Notes under the pieces: generated by a model | Database searches by the model: none | The model's input: the letters and a program-made list of their open reading frames with translations, nothing else | What the model was told of the DNA's origin: nothing | Assembly: GCF_009932355.1 (NCBI RefSeq) | Contig: NZ_LEKU01000014.1 | Span: forward strand, 50,722 to 114,721 | Source of the DNA: Riemerella anatipestifer_E | Lineage (GTDB): Bacteria; Bacteroidota; Bacteroidia; Flavobacteriales; Weeksellaceae | Direction: 5' to 3' | Length of the DNA stretch: 64,000 nucleotides | Program-made: the position numbers and the translations under genes | Shown here: positions 24,652 to 32,072 of the stretch, in pieces | Layout: every line of letters begins with the position of its first letter | Numbering within the stretch: position 1 is the stretch's first letter

Positions 24652-26007
24652 CTACATTGTCATACCAATATCAATTCCTTTAATTTTTCGGTAAAGGTCG
24701 GTGGCGTAGTTATCCGTCATACCGCTTACAAAATCTAGTACACCCAATACTTTTTGATATACACTTCCCTCCTCTACCCTAAACTGATTAGGAATTAACT
24801 GAAGAGCTTTTTTATCATAACCTTTTCGCTCCGAAGGGTCTAAAATAGCCGAAGGAATAAAGTGATTTAGCAATTCATACATTACATTATAACCCGCGTT
24901 TTCAATCTCTACTACTGCTTTATGATTGTATATTTTTTCAATGGAAAAACGTTCTATCTTTTGGAGGGCATTATTTTCTTTTTGGTAAATGCCAAGCAAC
25001 GAACTAGCAAAATTTCCTTCTAATAAATCTGCCGCATTATCTTTAAATATCTCAATAGACTTATTGATTAAAGAATTGATGACTTTAGCTCTTAAATAAG
25101 AAATTTGCTCATTACTATCCGTAATTACACTTAGTTTTTGGTCTATCTTTTTAGTGTCAATCTCTATAGATTTTATTAAATCATAAAACAAATTTTTACA
25201 ATCCGAAGTATTTACAATCCCCAATCTATGGGCGTCTTCCATATCTATAATATTATAGCAAATATCATCTGCCGCTTCTACCAACCACACAAAAGGGTGT
25301 CTTTTGTAGCCTAACGGATTTTGCGTTTCCTGTATCATCGCTGTATTTTCGGCAATGTGCTTAAAAGTTTCTTTTTCGCTTTGGAAGAACCCAAACTTCT
25401 TTCGGTGTAGAACGCTTTTATCTTTAGCTATCGCCTCACAAGGATACTTTGCAATACTCGCTAAAGTGGTATGGGTAAGCTGAATACCTCCTTTTTCCTT
25501 TCCCACTTGCTGATTGGTAAGTACTCTTATCGCATTAGCATTTCCTTCAAAATTGATAAAATCTGCCCATTCGTTAGGTGTAAATTTAGATTTAAGCTCA
25601 CTTTCATTCCTAGCGAAATAACTTGCAATGGCATCTTCTCCCGAATGCCCAAATGCAGGATTGCCTATATCGTGGCAAAGACAAGCAGCCGCGATAACCT
25701 CTCCTAGCTGATAGGTATAGAAATGCTTTGCTGTTTCGGATAAATCATTCTTAAAAGTTTCCACCAAGAAAGCTCCCGCTAGACTTCCTAAACTCCGACC
25801 AACAGATGAAACCTCCAACGAGTGTGTAAGCCTATTATGCACGAAAACACTCCCTGGCAATGGGAACACTTGTGTTTTATTTTGCAACCTTCTGAAAGCC
25901 GAAGAAAATATAATTCTATCATAATCTCTTTGGAAATCGTTGCGAGAAACTTTGGTATTAGGGTCGTTGCCTGTTCTTTGATTGGTGAAAAGTTGGTTTA
26001 AATCCAT
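24652..26007 (-). CDS. dgt: Deoxyguanosinetriphosphate triphosphohydrolase (dGTPase, HD domain)
   Basis: 451 residues from the ATG at 26007 (MDLNQLFTNQRTGNDPNTKVS). The -7 box at 26042-26035 makes the upstream non-ATG extension unlikely. The HD-domain metal ligands are His62 in RLTHSLEVSSVG, His112-Asp113 in LCHDIGNPAFGHSGEDAI, and a later Asp in WLVEAADDICYNIIDMEDA. The enzyme cleaves dNTPs to nucleoside and triphosphate, controlling dNTP pools. Related SamHD1/dGTPase proteins can restrict phages, and this gene sits beside the restriction-modification gene, but it looks like the ordinary housekeeping type. Confidence 0.93.
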   Translation of the reverse strand: MDLNQLFTNQRTGNDPNTKVSRNDFQRDYDRIIFSSAFRRLQNKTQVFPLPGSVFVHNRLTHSLEVSSVGRSLGSLAGAFLVETFKNDLSETAKHFYTYQLGEVIAAACLCHDIGNPAFGHSGEDAIASYFARNESELKSKFTPNEWADFINFEGNANAIRVLTNQQVGKEKGGIQLTHTTLASIAKYPCEAIAKDKSVLHRKKFGFFQSEKETFKHIAENTAMIQETQNPLGYKRHPFVWLVEAADDICYNIIDMEDAHRLGIVNTSDCKNLFYDLIKSIEIDTKKIDQKLSVITDSNEQISYLRAKVINSLINKSIEIFKDNAADLLEGNFASSLLGIYQKENNALQKIERFSIEKIYNHKAVVEIENAGYNVMYELLNHFIPSAILDPSERKGYDKKALQLIPNQFRVEEGSVYQKVLGVLDFVSGMTDNYATDLYRKIKGIDIGMTM

Positions 26008-26034
26008 ATTAAGACACACAAATAAATTAGGAAG

Positions 26035-26042
26035 CAAAAATA
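26035..26042 (-). promoter_or_regulatory. Promoter -7 box of dgt
   Basis: The minus strand reads TATTTTTG, 27 nt upstream of the ATG at 26007. Confidence 0.55.
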
Positions 26043-26096
26043 AGTAAATAATAATATACTCCTACTTACAAAAACATTCAAAACCCTTGAAAGTTG

Positions 26097-26104
26097 TATA
26101 TTTG
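26097..26104 (+). promoter_or_regulatory. Promoter -7 box of the restriction-modification gene
   Basis: TATATTTG, an exact TAnnTTTG, 58 nt upstream of the ATG at 26163. Confidence 0.55.
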
Positions 26105-26162
26105 CTTTTCTCAATAAGAGGGTTTATACCTTCTTTACAAAATAATCGTAACATGTAGTCTT

Positions 26163-28637
26163 ATGAAATACAAAAATATTCGTGAAGAAGAACTCAAAAA
26201 CAAAGTTGGGACAGACTTTTTTAAAGATTATGACACTACCGAAATAGTAGGCAATATAGACTTTACCGTACTACCAAGACAGGAAAATATTTTTGGCAGA
26301 ACCGCCCTCCTATGGGCAGAAGCCAAAACAGGAAACTACGACACCACGGCTATGTTCGTACAGCTTATCCTCACTATTGGCAAGGCACGAACTTTTGATA
26401 AAGCCTATCCTCCTGCATTTCTTGGTGCATTTGATGGACAAAAAATCGCTTTTGTACCTTACATCAATATCCAAGATATTTTCTACCTTAACGATTTTAA
26501 TTGGAATGTAACTCCCAGCAACCACACGACTAAAGAGTTTCAACTTATCAAAGAACGCATAGACCAGACTTTGAAAAACACTTCCTATGTGTACGATTAT
26601 GAAACCGACGAAAAGGAACTGCGTTTCTTTATTAAAAATAATATTGCTAATGCCTCTGAAGTACGAAAAATCAAAATAGATAAAAACAACTTTATCCCCA
26701 TCTACCTCCGCTGGCTAGAAATAGTAAAGCCTACAATTGATGTTGATTGGGACGAACTCAAGAAAAATAACATTTTAGACAGTGACTTCTACCTTGCCGA
26801 TATTTTTGTAGATGATAAGGATACTCAAAAACTTGAAGACGATACCTCCATACGCGATAGTCTATTTGTAATTTACGAAAACCAAGGCTATAAAATTTCT
26901 AAAGAAAACCTCCGCCAAATGTTTGATGCCACTATCGGCATACGCAACAAAAACGCTTACCAACAATTTTGGAAACGCTACAAGCGTCCACCCATTACTG
27001 AATTTCAGGAATACATCATTGAACGGAGAGACCTCCTTGTACCACAAGATATTCGTGAACGCAAGGGAGCATTTTTTACTCCCAGAAAATGGGTGGAACT
27101 TTCCCAAAAATACCTTACCGATTATCTAGGTGAAAATTGGCAAGACGACTACTACATTTGGGACTGTGCTGCTGGCACAGGCAACCTATTAGCAGGACTT
27201 ACCAACAAATACAATATCTGGGCAAGCACGCTAGACATGGCAGATGTAAATGTAATGCACGAGCGTATAGACCACGGTGCTAACCTCCTAAAAAGTCATG
27301 TATTTCAGTTTGATTTTCTGAACGATGATTTTAGCAAACTCCCACAAAGTTTGCAAGACATTATTAACGATGAAGAAAAACGTAAAAAATTAATCATCTA
27401 TATCAACCCACCTTATGCAGAAGCTGGTAATGCAAAAGCAAAAGTAGGTACAGGAACACATAAGGGTGGAACAGCTACCAATAATAAAATTTATGAAAAA
27501 TATAAACCAATTATTAAAAAGGCAAGCAACGAGCTTTTTGCACAGTTTTTTGCCAGAATTTATGCTGAAATCCCTAACAGCGTGATTGCAAATTTTTCAA
27601 AGTTGAAAAATTTGCAATCACCTAACTTTTCGGATTTCCGAAATTTCTTCCGAGCGAAGCTCGAAAAAATTTTTTTAGTTCCTGCTGATACTTTTGATAA
27701 TGTCAAAGGTCAATTTCCCATTGGTTTTTTTATATGGAACGGAGCAAAAGACGAGCAATTTAAATATGCCCAAGCAGATGTCTATAATAAAGATGGAGAA
27801 TTTGTCTGTCTGAAAAACATTTATTCATATGACAACTCAAAAAATATAAATCAATGGATTTTCTATAAGATATTAGATGATTATAATAAAATAGGACACT
27901 TAAGCAGTCGTGGGTCAAATGATTTTCAGGGGCAAAGTTCTGTAAATATAAATAGATATGCCGTAAAAATAACTGATAGGAGTAATAGACGCTATCGTTC
28001 AACATTGAATATAGATAGTACCAATTTATTCATTACAAGCATCTATTTTTCTGTCCGCCATGCTATCCCCGCCACATGGCTTAACGACAGAGACCAATTC
28101 CTATATCCTAACGATGGCTGGCAAAGCGATAAAGAATTCCAAAATGATTGTTTAGCATTTACACTTTTTCATAATCAAAACCGCATTACATCAACAGAAG
28201 GCACCAACCACTGGATACCCTTTACTGAGCAAGAAGTGAATGCACAAGATAAGTTTGACAGTTCATTTATGACTGATTTTATAAAGGGTAAACTTAAATC
28301 CACAAAAAAATCACAAGAAGCACCTCTCTTTGCTTTGGAAGAAATTCCACCACTGGTTCCCACAGAACCGTTGCAATTCTCCACAGAAGCTCAAGCTGTA
28401 TTCCAAGCAGGTAAAGCCCTTTGGTGCTACTATCATACTCAACCTAACGCTGAGCCTAACGCCAGTCTATACGATATACGAGAGTATTTTCAAGGACGTA
28501 ATAGCAAAGGTAGAATGAACTCTCGTAGCTCAGACCAACATTACACAAAACTCATTACCCAACTTAGAGATACTTTGAAAGACTTAGCTCAAAAAATTAC
28601 TCCAAAAGTTTATCAATACGGTTTTCTGAAAGAATAG
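26163..28637 (+). CDS. Putative type IIG-like restriction-modification enzyme (N6-adenine methyltransferase with N-terminal nuclease-like region)
   Basis: 824 residues. The methyltransferase core has motif X-like KGAFFTPRKWVELS (301-314), motif I WDCAAGTGNLLAGL (333-346) and motif IV YINPPYAEAG (413-422), the NPPY of gamma-class N6-adenine methyltransferases. The first 100 residues contain NIDF (Asp33) and LLWAEAKTG (Glu53, Lys55) plus FVQL (Gln67), a plausible PD-(D/E)XK nuclease site. The target-recognition part would be in the C-terminal half. The gene is alone, with no separate endonuclease or specificity subunit, which fits a fused type IIG enzyme. An orphan methyltransferase is the alternative. 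It uses more GC-rich codons than its neighbours, suggesting transfer. A 19-bp inverted repeat lies inside it. Confidence 0.75.
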   Translation: MKYKNIREEELKNKVGTDFFKDYDTTEIVGNIDFTVLPRQENIFGRTALLWAEAKTGNYDTTAMFVQLILTIGKARTFDKAYPPAFLGAFDGQKIAFVPYINIQDIFYLNDFNWNVTPSNHTTKEFQLIKERIDQTLKNTSYVYDYETDEKELRFFIKNNIANASEVRKIKIDKNNFIPIYLRWLEIVKPTIDVDWDELKKNNILDSDFYLADIFVDDKDTQKLEDDTSIRDSLFVIYENQGYKISKENLRQMFDATIGIRNKNAYQQFWKRYKRPPITEFQEYIIERRDLLVPQDIRERKGAFFTPRKWVELSQKYLTDYLGENWQDDYYIWDCAAGTGNLLAGLTNKYNIWASTLDMADVNVMHERIDHGANLLKSHVFQFDFLNDDFSKLPQSLQDIINDEEKRKKLIIYINPPYAEAGNAKAKVGTGTHKGGTATNNKIYEKYKPIIKKASNELFAQFFARIYAEIPNSVIANFSKLKNLQSPNFSDFRNFFRAKLEKIFLVPADTFDNVKGQFPIGFFIWNGAKDEQFKYAQADVYNKDGEFVCLKNIYSYDNSKNINQWIFYKILDDYNKIGHLSSRGSNDFQGQSSVNINRYAVKITDRSNRRYRSTLNIDSTNLFITSIYFSVRHAIPATWLNDRDQFLYPNDGWQSDKEFQNDCLAFTLFHNQNRITSTEGTNHWIPFTEQEVNAQDKFDSSFMTDFIKGKLKSTKKSQEAPLFALEEIPPLVPTEPLQFSTEAQAVFQAGKALWCYYHTQPNAEPNASLYDIREYFQGRNSKGRMNSRSSDQHYTKLITQLRDTLKDLAQKITPKVYQYGFLKE
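27582..27621. repeat. Perfect 19-bp inverted repeat inside the R-M coding sequence
   Basis: The left arm GTGATTGCAAATTTTTCAA (27582-27600) is exactly complementary to the right arm (27603-27621), with only AG between. It encodes about residues 474-487 (VIANFSKLKNLQS). A perfect repeat this long inside a reading frame is unlikely to arise by chance. Confidence 0.9.
27628..27663. repeat. Two further small inverted repeats next to the 19-bp repeat
   Basis: TTTCGG-ATTT-CCGAAA (27628-27643) and CGAGC-GAA-GCTCG (27651-27663) follow the large repeat within 30 bp, and a run of A6T7 comes next. Together with the repeat at 27582 they form a compact cluster of three palindromes in frame. Confidence 0.7.
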
Positions 28638-28865
28638 TAGAAGTAGTAAGAGCATAAAATAAATTGATTAAAAACGCATACTATACAACATGCTGAGAAT
28701 ATAAATGCATAGAATAAATATTGTCTAAAATTATGGAAGACTTAAATCGATTAGATTCGGTAAAAAAGATATATCCAGACTTTAAAGAGGCAAAATAGAT
28801 GAACGATGATATATATATTATACAAAAAATCATTAACTTTAACCCACAATAAAACAAAAACCACT
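28638..28865. other. Intergenic stretch before the tandem array, no supported gene
   Basis: AT-rich DNA after the R-M stop. The only plus-strand frame worth noting is a 21-residue one (28733-28798, MEDLNRLDSVKKIYPDFKEAK) with no clear ribosome site. It could be the relic of a larger gene. No hairpin terminator was found here. Confidence 0.4.
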
Positions 28866-29009
28866 TGGGGCAATAGACCAACGGCGTGGGGCGACACAAA
28901 AAGTTGGTGGGCAATGCAAGAATGATATGGAGCGATAGAAGAATGATAAAGGGCAGCACAAATTGTTAGTGAAAAATACAAAAACGGCTTGGGGCGATAG
29001 AAGAATGAG
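28866..29009 (+). repeat. Degenerate tandem array, seven units of 20-21 bp
   Basis: Seven units start at 28866, 28887, 28908, 28928, 28949, 28970 and 28990. The best-conserved core is TGGGGCGATAGAAGAATG, seen almost intact in units 4 and 7. Variants are TGGGGCAATAGACCAACG (unit 1), TGGGGCGACACAAAAAGT (unit 2), TGGGCAATGCAAGAATGA (unit 3), AAGGGCAGCACAAATTGT (unit 5) and TGAAAAATACAAAAACGG (unit 6). Units are 20 or 21 bp with no spacers, so this is not a CRISPR array. The G-rich pattern stands out in AT-rich DNA. It ends 67 bp before the ATG of the gene at 29077. Confidence 0.8.
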
Positions 29010-29076
29010 TGGTTTTTATTTATAAATTTGAAAATAATTTAAAAAACTAAATACAAATCACTAAAATTTAACACTT

Positions 29077-29733
29077 ATGAAAGTAAAAAGAATTTCCGAA
29101 CTCCAATATTTGGAGAATTACCGTCTGTTATTCGCCAACCTTGATGAGGTACAAGATTTAAAAACCGAACTGGCAGAGTTTGGTTATGATGATGCCAAAA
29201 TAGCCGAAGGCAAAGCCCTATTCGACCAAACACAACAGCTCTACAACCAAAACCAACAAGAAACCGCCGAAGAAAAAGAAGCCTATGCTCGGTTTTCAGA
29301 CGCCTTTGATGTTCTAAAGAAAACCTACAACAAACACCGAAAAATAGCCAAAGTTGCCCTTATGAAAAAAACCGAACTTTGGAAAACCCTCGCCCTCGAT
29401 GGGAGTTTGTCTGCCGCTTATCTCAAAGCAATGCAAGAAATCAAAACCTTTTACGAACAAGCCCAAAGCCACAGCGAAGCCCAACCTTTATTGGAGAAAT
29501 TCAAAATCACTCCAGCCGAAGCTAAGGCACAAGAGGCACAAATCCTACAAGTAGAAACTCTCCGTGCGGCTTACGAAAAAGAAAAAGGCGAAAGCCAAGA
29601 TGCCACCCAACAGAAAAACAAAGCCTTTACTACCCTTTCCGATTGGGTTCGGGAGTTTTACGCCGTAGCCCAAATCGCCTTAGACGACCGTCCACAACTA
29701 TTGGAAAGCATCGGTAAGTTTGTAAGAAGTTAA
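29077..29733 (+). CDS. Hypothetical helical protein downstream of the tandem array
   Basis: 218 residues; not recognised. There is no signal peptide and no membrane segment. It is rich in Ala, Gln, Glu and Lys, and predicted by eye to be nearly all helical with coiled-coil stretches (for example ALFDQTQQLYNQNQQETAEEKEAYARF and EAKAQEAQILQVETLRAAYEKEK). A basic patch, KKTYNKHRKIAKVALMKKTELWK, lies near residues 85-107. The codon use (many GCC, CTC, ACC) is clearly more GC-rich than in the flanking housekeeping genes, consistent with horizontal origin. The array at 28866 sits directly upstream and could be part of its leader or control region. A strong terminator follows. Confidence 0.75.
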   Translation: MKVKRISELQYLENYRLLFANLDEVQDLKTELAEFGYDDAKIAEGKALFDQTQQLYNQNQQETAEEKEAYARFSDAFDVLKKTYNKHRKIAKVALMKKTELWKTLALDGSLSAAYLKAMQEIKTFYEQAQSHSEAQPLLEKFKITPAEAKAQEAQILQVETLRAAYEKEKGESQDATQQKNKAFTTLSDWVREFYAVAQIALDDRPQLLESIGKFVRS

Positions 29734-29754
29734 AATTAGAAGTCATCTAAAAAC

Positions 29755-29788
29755 AAAAAATCCTGAACTTTTTGGTTCAGGATTTTTT
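29755..29788. terminator. Bidirectional terminator
   Basis: 14-bp stem (AAAAAATCCTGAAC / GTTCAGGATTTTTT) with a 6-nt loop between the convergent genes at 29077 (+) and 29809 (-). Confidence 0.92.
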
Positions 29789-29808
29789 ATCTTTTTTAAG
29801 TAATATTT

Positions 29809-30501
29809 TTAATCTCTTCTAGACATTAAAATTCTCAATACATACCAGAACAGAAGCATTACAGAAGCAAACAATTGTAGAGAAGCTCCTACATACTGAC
29901 TTTTGGTATAAGTAAATTGTAGTTTTTGTGTTTCGTATAAGATACTTGCTGATGCTAAAAGTACCATACCTACAGAAAACCAAAGCCCAAGGTTAAACCC
30001 GAAAAGAGCTCCAGCTACAATAAGACCTAAAGCTACAAAACCACCTACTACAATGATGTTTCTTAGGAACGAAAAATCTCTTTTGCTGGTAAACGCTACT
30101 CCTGTAAGTCCACCAAACAAAGCTAAAGTAATAATAGCTGCTTGTGGTATTAGAGTTGGGTCGCTATAAAACATTGCAATATAAATCATTGGCAAAAAGA
30201 TAATTGCCTGCAATAATACATAGAAGCCAAGCCCCATATACTGCGTGTTTTTATTCTGAGACAGTGTCCATTTGTTCGCTAAAATAGAAGCTAACCAAAA
30301 GCCTCCTAGTATCAAAAGCCAAATATACTTCCCAGAAATCATAGAAATGATGGTTTCTTGAGGGACTACACTAATAAGAAGACTCTCCACCACCACAAAA
30401 GCCAATACTGCTAATGCTAAGTGAGTATAAGTTTTCTTGTAGAATGTTGCTTTTTCAACATCTGTAGCCTGTGCCACTAGTAAATCATTAGAATATTCCA
30501 T
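29809..30501 (-). CDS. Bax inhibitor-1/YccA family membrane protein
   Basis: 230 residues with seven hydrophobic segments, starting TYTHLALAVLAFVVVESLLI. The features VQATDVEKATFYKKTYTHLA, ITLALFGGLTGVAFTSKRDFSFL and ILYETQKL match the BI-1/YccA family, with the Asp-pair region near the C-terminus (SASILYETQ and LFASVMLLFWYVLRI). Bacterial members act as pH-sensitive calcium leak channels (BsYetJ) or FtsH modulators (YccA); which applies here is unknown. It has a good promoter and sits after the acyl-CoA reductase gene. Confidence 0.9.
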   Translation of the reverse strand: MEYSNDLLVAQATDVEKATFYKKTYTHLALAVLAFVVVESLLISVVPQETIISMISGKYIWLLILGGFWLASILANKWTLSQNKNTQYMGLGFYVLLQAIIFLPMIYIAMFYSDPTLIPQAAIITLALFGGLTGVAFTSKRDFSFLRNIIVVGGFVALGLIVAGALFGFNLGLWFSVGMVLLASASILYETQKLQFTYTKSQYVGASLQLFASVMLLFWYVLRILMSRRD

Positions 30502-30520
30502 AAGATTGTTTTTATTTTTA

Positions 30521-30549
30521 CAAATATAATAAATTTAATTCATTCTCAA
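30521..30549 (-). promoter_or_regulatory. Promoter of the BI-1 gene
   Basis: On the minus strand, TTG (30549-30547), 18 nt, then TATATTTG (30528-30521). It lies directly after the stop codon of the upstream acyl-CoA reductase gene, so BI-1 is transcribed separately. Confidence 0.7.
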
Positions 30550-31584
30550 TCAGTCTATAGTTCTTAAGAAAGACATGCTATCTACATTATCAGCATAAGT
30601 ATTTAGACTAGGAGTTTGAGCCTCGCCAAAGCCTACTTCTCCTCTATTCAAATAGAGATGACTTACAATGCACTGTATATTTTCGTGGTTTTCATTTAGG
30701 AAAGTCTCAACCTCTGCAATATTATCATAACGGCTAAAGTTAATTACCGAAAGTGGACTGAAAAGTTGAGTATCCTCTTTAAGCATCACAAAATTATTAT
30801 CCCAAAAATTTTCTTGATTTAGAAGATAAACCGCTCGGTTATAGTCGTAATTGTTGGCGTATTTGTGATGATTGATAATATCCTGAAACCCTACAAAGTT
30901 TTCAAACAGACGCTCTAGTTTAAAATCTTGAGGAATGAAAAGCCTCGTAACATTACGACAGCCTAAACCAAAATATCTAAAAATATCTTCTGCTAAAAGT
31001 TGTAACTCTTCATCTGTTTCTTTCCCTGAAAGGACAGCTACCGAAGTTCTATTTTTGCGAATAATGTTTGGTTTATTCTTAAAGTAATATTCTAGATACC
31101 TTGCCGTATTATTACTTCCCGTAGCAATCACAGCGTCGTAATTTTCCAGTTTTTCTACCAGCTGATATTCTATACCATCAGAAAGTGAAGCCCATTTTTC
31201 CAAAAGAAAAGGTAAAATTTGTTTATCCTTAGAAGACATTTTAATAACAGGTATATGCCCACTAAGTACGACTGTGATAACATCGTGAAACCCGACTAAA
31301 GGAATATTTCCTGCTAAAATCAGCCCTACCTTTTTACCGCCTTTGGTTTCGGGATAACTATTTACCCAATTATTAAGGTTTTCTTCGGTTAATAAATCTG
31401 CCCATTGTTTTAATGCAAACCGTAAACTGTCTTGAGTAAACCAAGGATTTTCTATTTCTGCACGGCTTAGTTTCGCTGAAAATAAAGCTTCTTCCTCTGA
31501 GTAAACCTCTTCCGTTTTTTCCAAAAATTGATTTATGAAAAGTCCCAGTTGAGCTAAGCCTGAAATTTTAATACTGATATTCAT
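30550..31584 (-). CDS. Acyl-CoA reductase (LuxC-like)
   Basis: 344 residues. Relevant stretches are GLILAGNIPLVGFHDVITVVLSG, AVIATGSNNTARYLEYYFKN and IFRYFGLGCRNVTRLFIP. The Cys in LGCRNV corresponds to the nucleophile of the LuxC/acyl-CoA reductase aldehyde-dehydrogenase superfamily. It would reduce an acyl-CoA to the aldehyde with NAD(P)H; the real substrate is unknown. It is shorter than LuxC from luminous bacteria, but this size is common in Bacteroidota. It starts 57 bp from the divergent ferredoxin gene, an arrangement that suggests a linked redox role. Confidence 0.82.
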   Translation of the reverse strand: MNISIKISGLAQLGLFINQFLEKTEEVYSEEEALFSAKLSRAEIENPWFTQDSLRFALKQWADLLTEENLNNWVNSYPETKGGKKVGLILAGNIPLVGFHDVITVVLSGHIPVIKMSSKDKQILPFLLEKWASLSDGIEYQLVEKLENYDAVIATGSNNTARYLEYYFKNKPNIIRKNRTSVAVLSGKETDEELQLLAEDIFRYFGLGCRNVTRLFIPQDFKLERLFENFVGFQDIINHHKYANNYDYNRAVYLLNQENFWDNNFVMLKEDTQLFSPLSVINFSRYDNIAEVETFLNENHENIQCIVSHLYLNRGEVGFGEAQTPSLNTYADNVDSMSFLRTID

Positions 31585-31616
31585 TTGGTATTTTGTATAA
31601 AAATATGATAACTTTG
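31584..31616 (+). promoter_or_regulatory. Promoter of the ferredoxin gene
   Basis: TTTG (31584-31587), 21 nt, then TAACTTTG (31609-31616), matching the Bacteroidota consensus. The start of transcription falls near 31622, which fixes the ATG at 31641 as the start of the ferredoxin. Confidence 0.75.
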
Positions 31617-31640
31617 TGCAAATTTAAAAATTTATTAAGA

Positions 31641-31991
31641 ATGGCAATCATAATCACTGACGAATGCATTAACTGTGGGGCTTGTGAGCCAGAATGTCCT
31701 AATAACGCAATATATGAAGGAGCTGTAGATTGGCGTGCTTCTGACGGAACAGAACTAAAAGGAATGGTAACACTACCTTCTGGGCTTACGGTAGATGCAG
31801 ATGCTCCACAAGAGCCAGTAAATGATGATGTCTATTTTATAGTTTCGGACAAATGTACAGAATGTAAAGGCTTCCATGAAGAGCCACAATGTGCTGCTGT
31901 ATGTCCTGTAGATTGTTGTATCCCAGATGAAGATAATGTAGAAACAGAAGAACAACTATTATCTAAGAAAGCATTTCTACACGGTGAATAG
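31641..31991 (+). CDS. 4Fe-4S ferredoxin
   Basis: 116 residues from the ATG at 31641; a frame extension to 31593 would include the promoter and is rejected. The first cluster motif is CINCGACEPECP and the second CTECKGFHEEPQCAAVCPVDC, so it should carry two [4Fe-4S] clusters. The 40-residue insert between them (GAVDWRASDGTELKGM and VNDDVYFIV) is a known feature of Bacteroidota ferredoxins of this class. It is probably an electron carrier for cytoplasmic oxidoreductases, possibly serving the acyl-CoA reductase next to it or pyruvate oxidation. Confidence 0.92.
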   Translation: MAIIITDECINCGACEPECPNNAIYEGAVDWRASDGTELKGMVTLPSGLTVDADAPQEPVNDDVYFIVSDKCTECKGFHEEPQCAAVCPVDCCIPDEDNVETEEQLLSKKAFLHGE

Positions 31992-32003
31992 ACACCCAAA
32001 TAT

Positions 32004-32033
32004 CGCTCGCTATTAAACTGAAAATGGCGGGCG
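32004..32033 (+). terminator. Terminator of the ferredoxin gene
   Basis: 11-bp stem with two G-T pairs (CGCTCGCTATT / AATGGCGGGCG), 8-nt loop, followed by TTTTAGTTTT. It separates the ferredoxin from the serC operon. Confidence 0.8.
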
Positions 32034-32072
32034 TTTTAGTTTTAAATAGAAATAATCTAATAGAAATTAAAA

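Noticed and set aside
24652..26007. dgt as a phage-defence dGTPase
   Set aside because: Its motifs are those of the ordinary housekeeping enzyme and nothing besides its neighbour supports a defence role.
28733..28798. Short 21-residue peptide gene
   Set aside because: No recognisable ribosome site or promoter, and the length is within chance; mentioned only as a possible relic.
28681..28981. Minus-strand open frames of 76 and 92 codons across the tandem array
   Set aside because: They are a by-product of the 21-bp period, giving a repeated YHSSIAP-like peptide; no ribosome site, and units of 20 bp break the frame.
28866..29009. CRISPR array
   Set aside because: Units are directly adjacent with no spacers, they are degenerate, and no cas gene is in the window.
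28866..29009. G-quadruplex
   Set aside because: The G-runs are about 17 nt apart and several units lack a run of three or four G, so a canonical quadruplex is unlikely.
26163..29733. Insertion sequence or integrase explaining the accessory region
   Set aside because: No transposase or integrase frame, no terminal repeats and no target-site duplication could be seen.
31593..31640. N-terminal extension of the ferredoxin
   Set aside because: The region contains the ferredoxin's own -7 box; the conserved start is at 31641.
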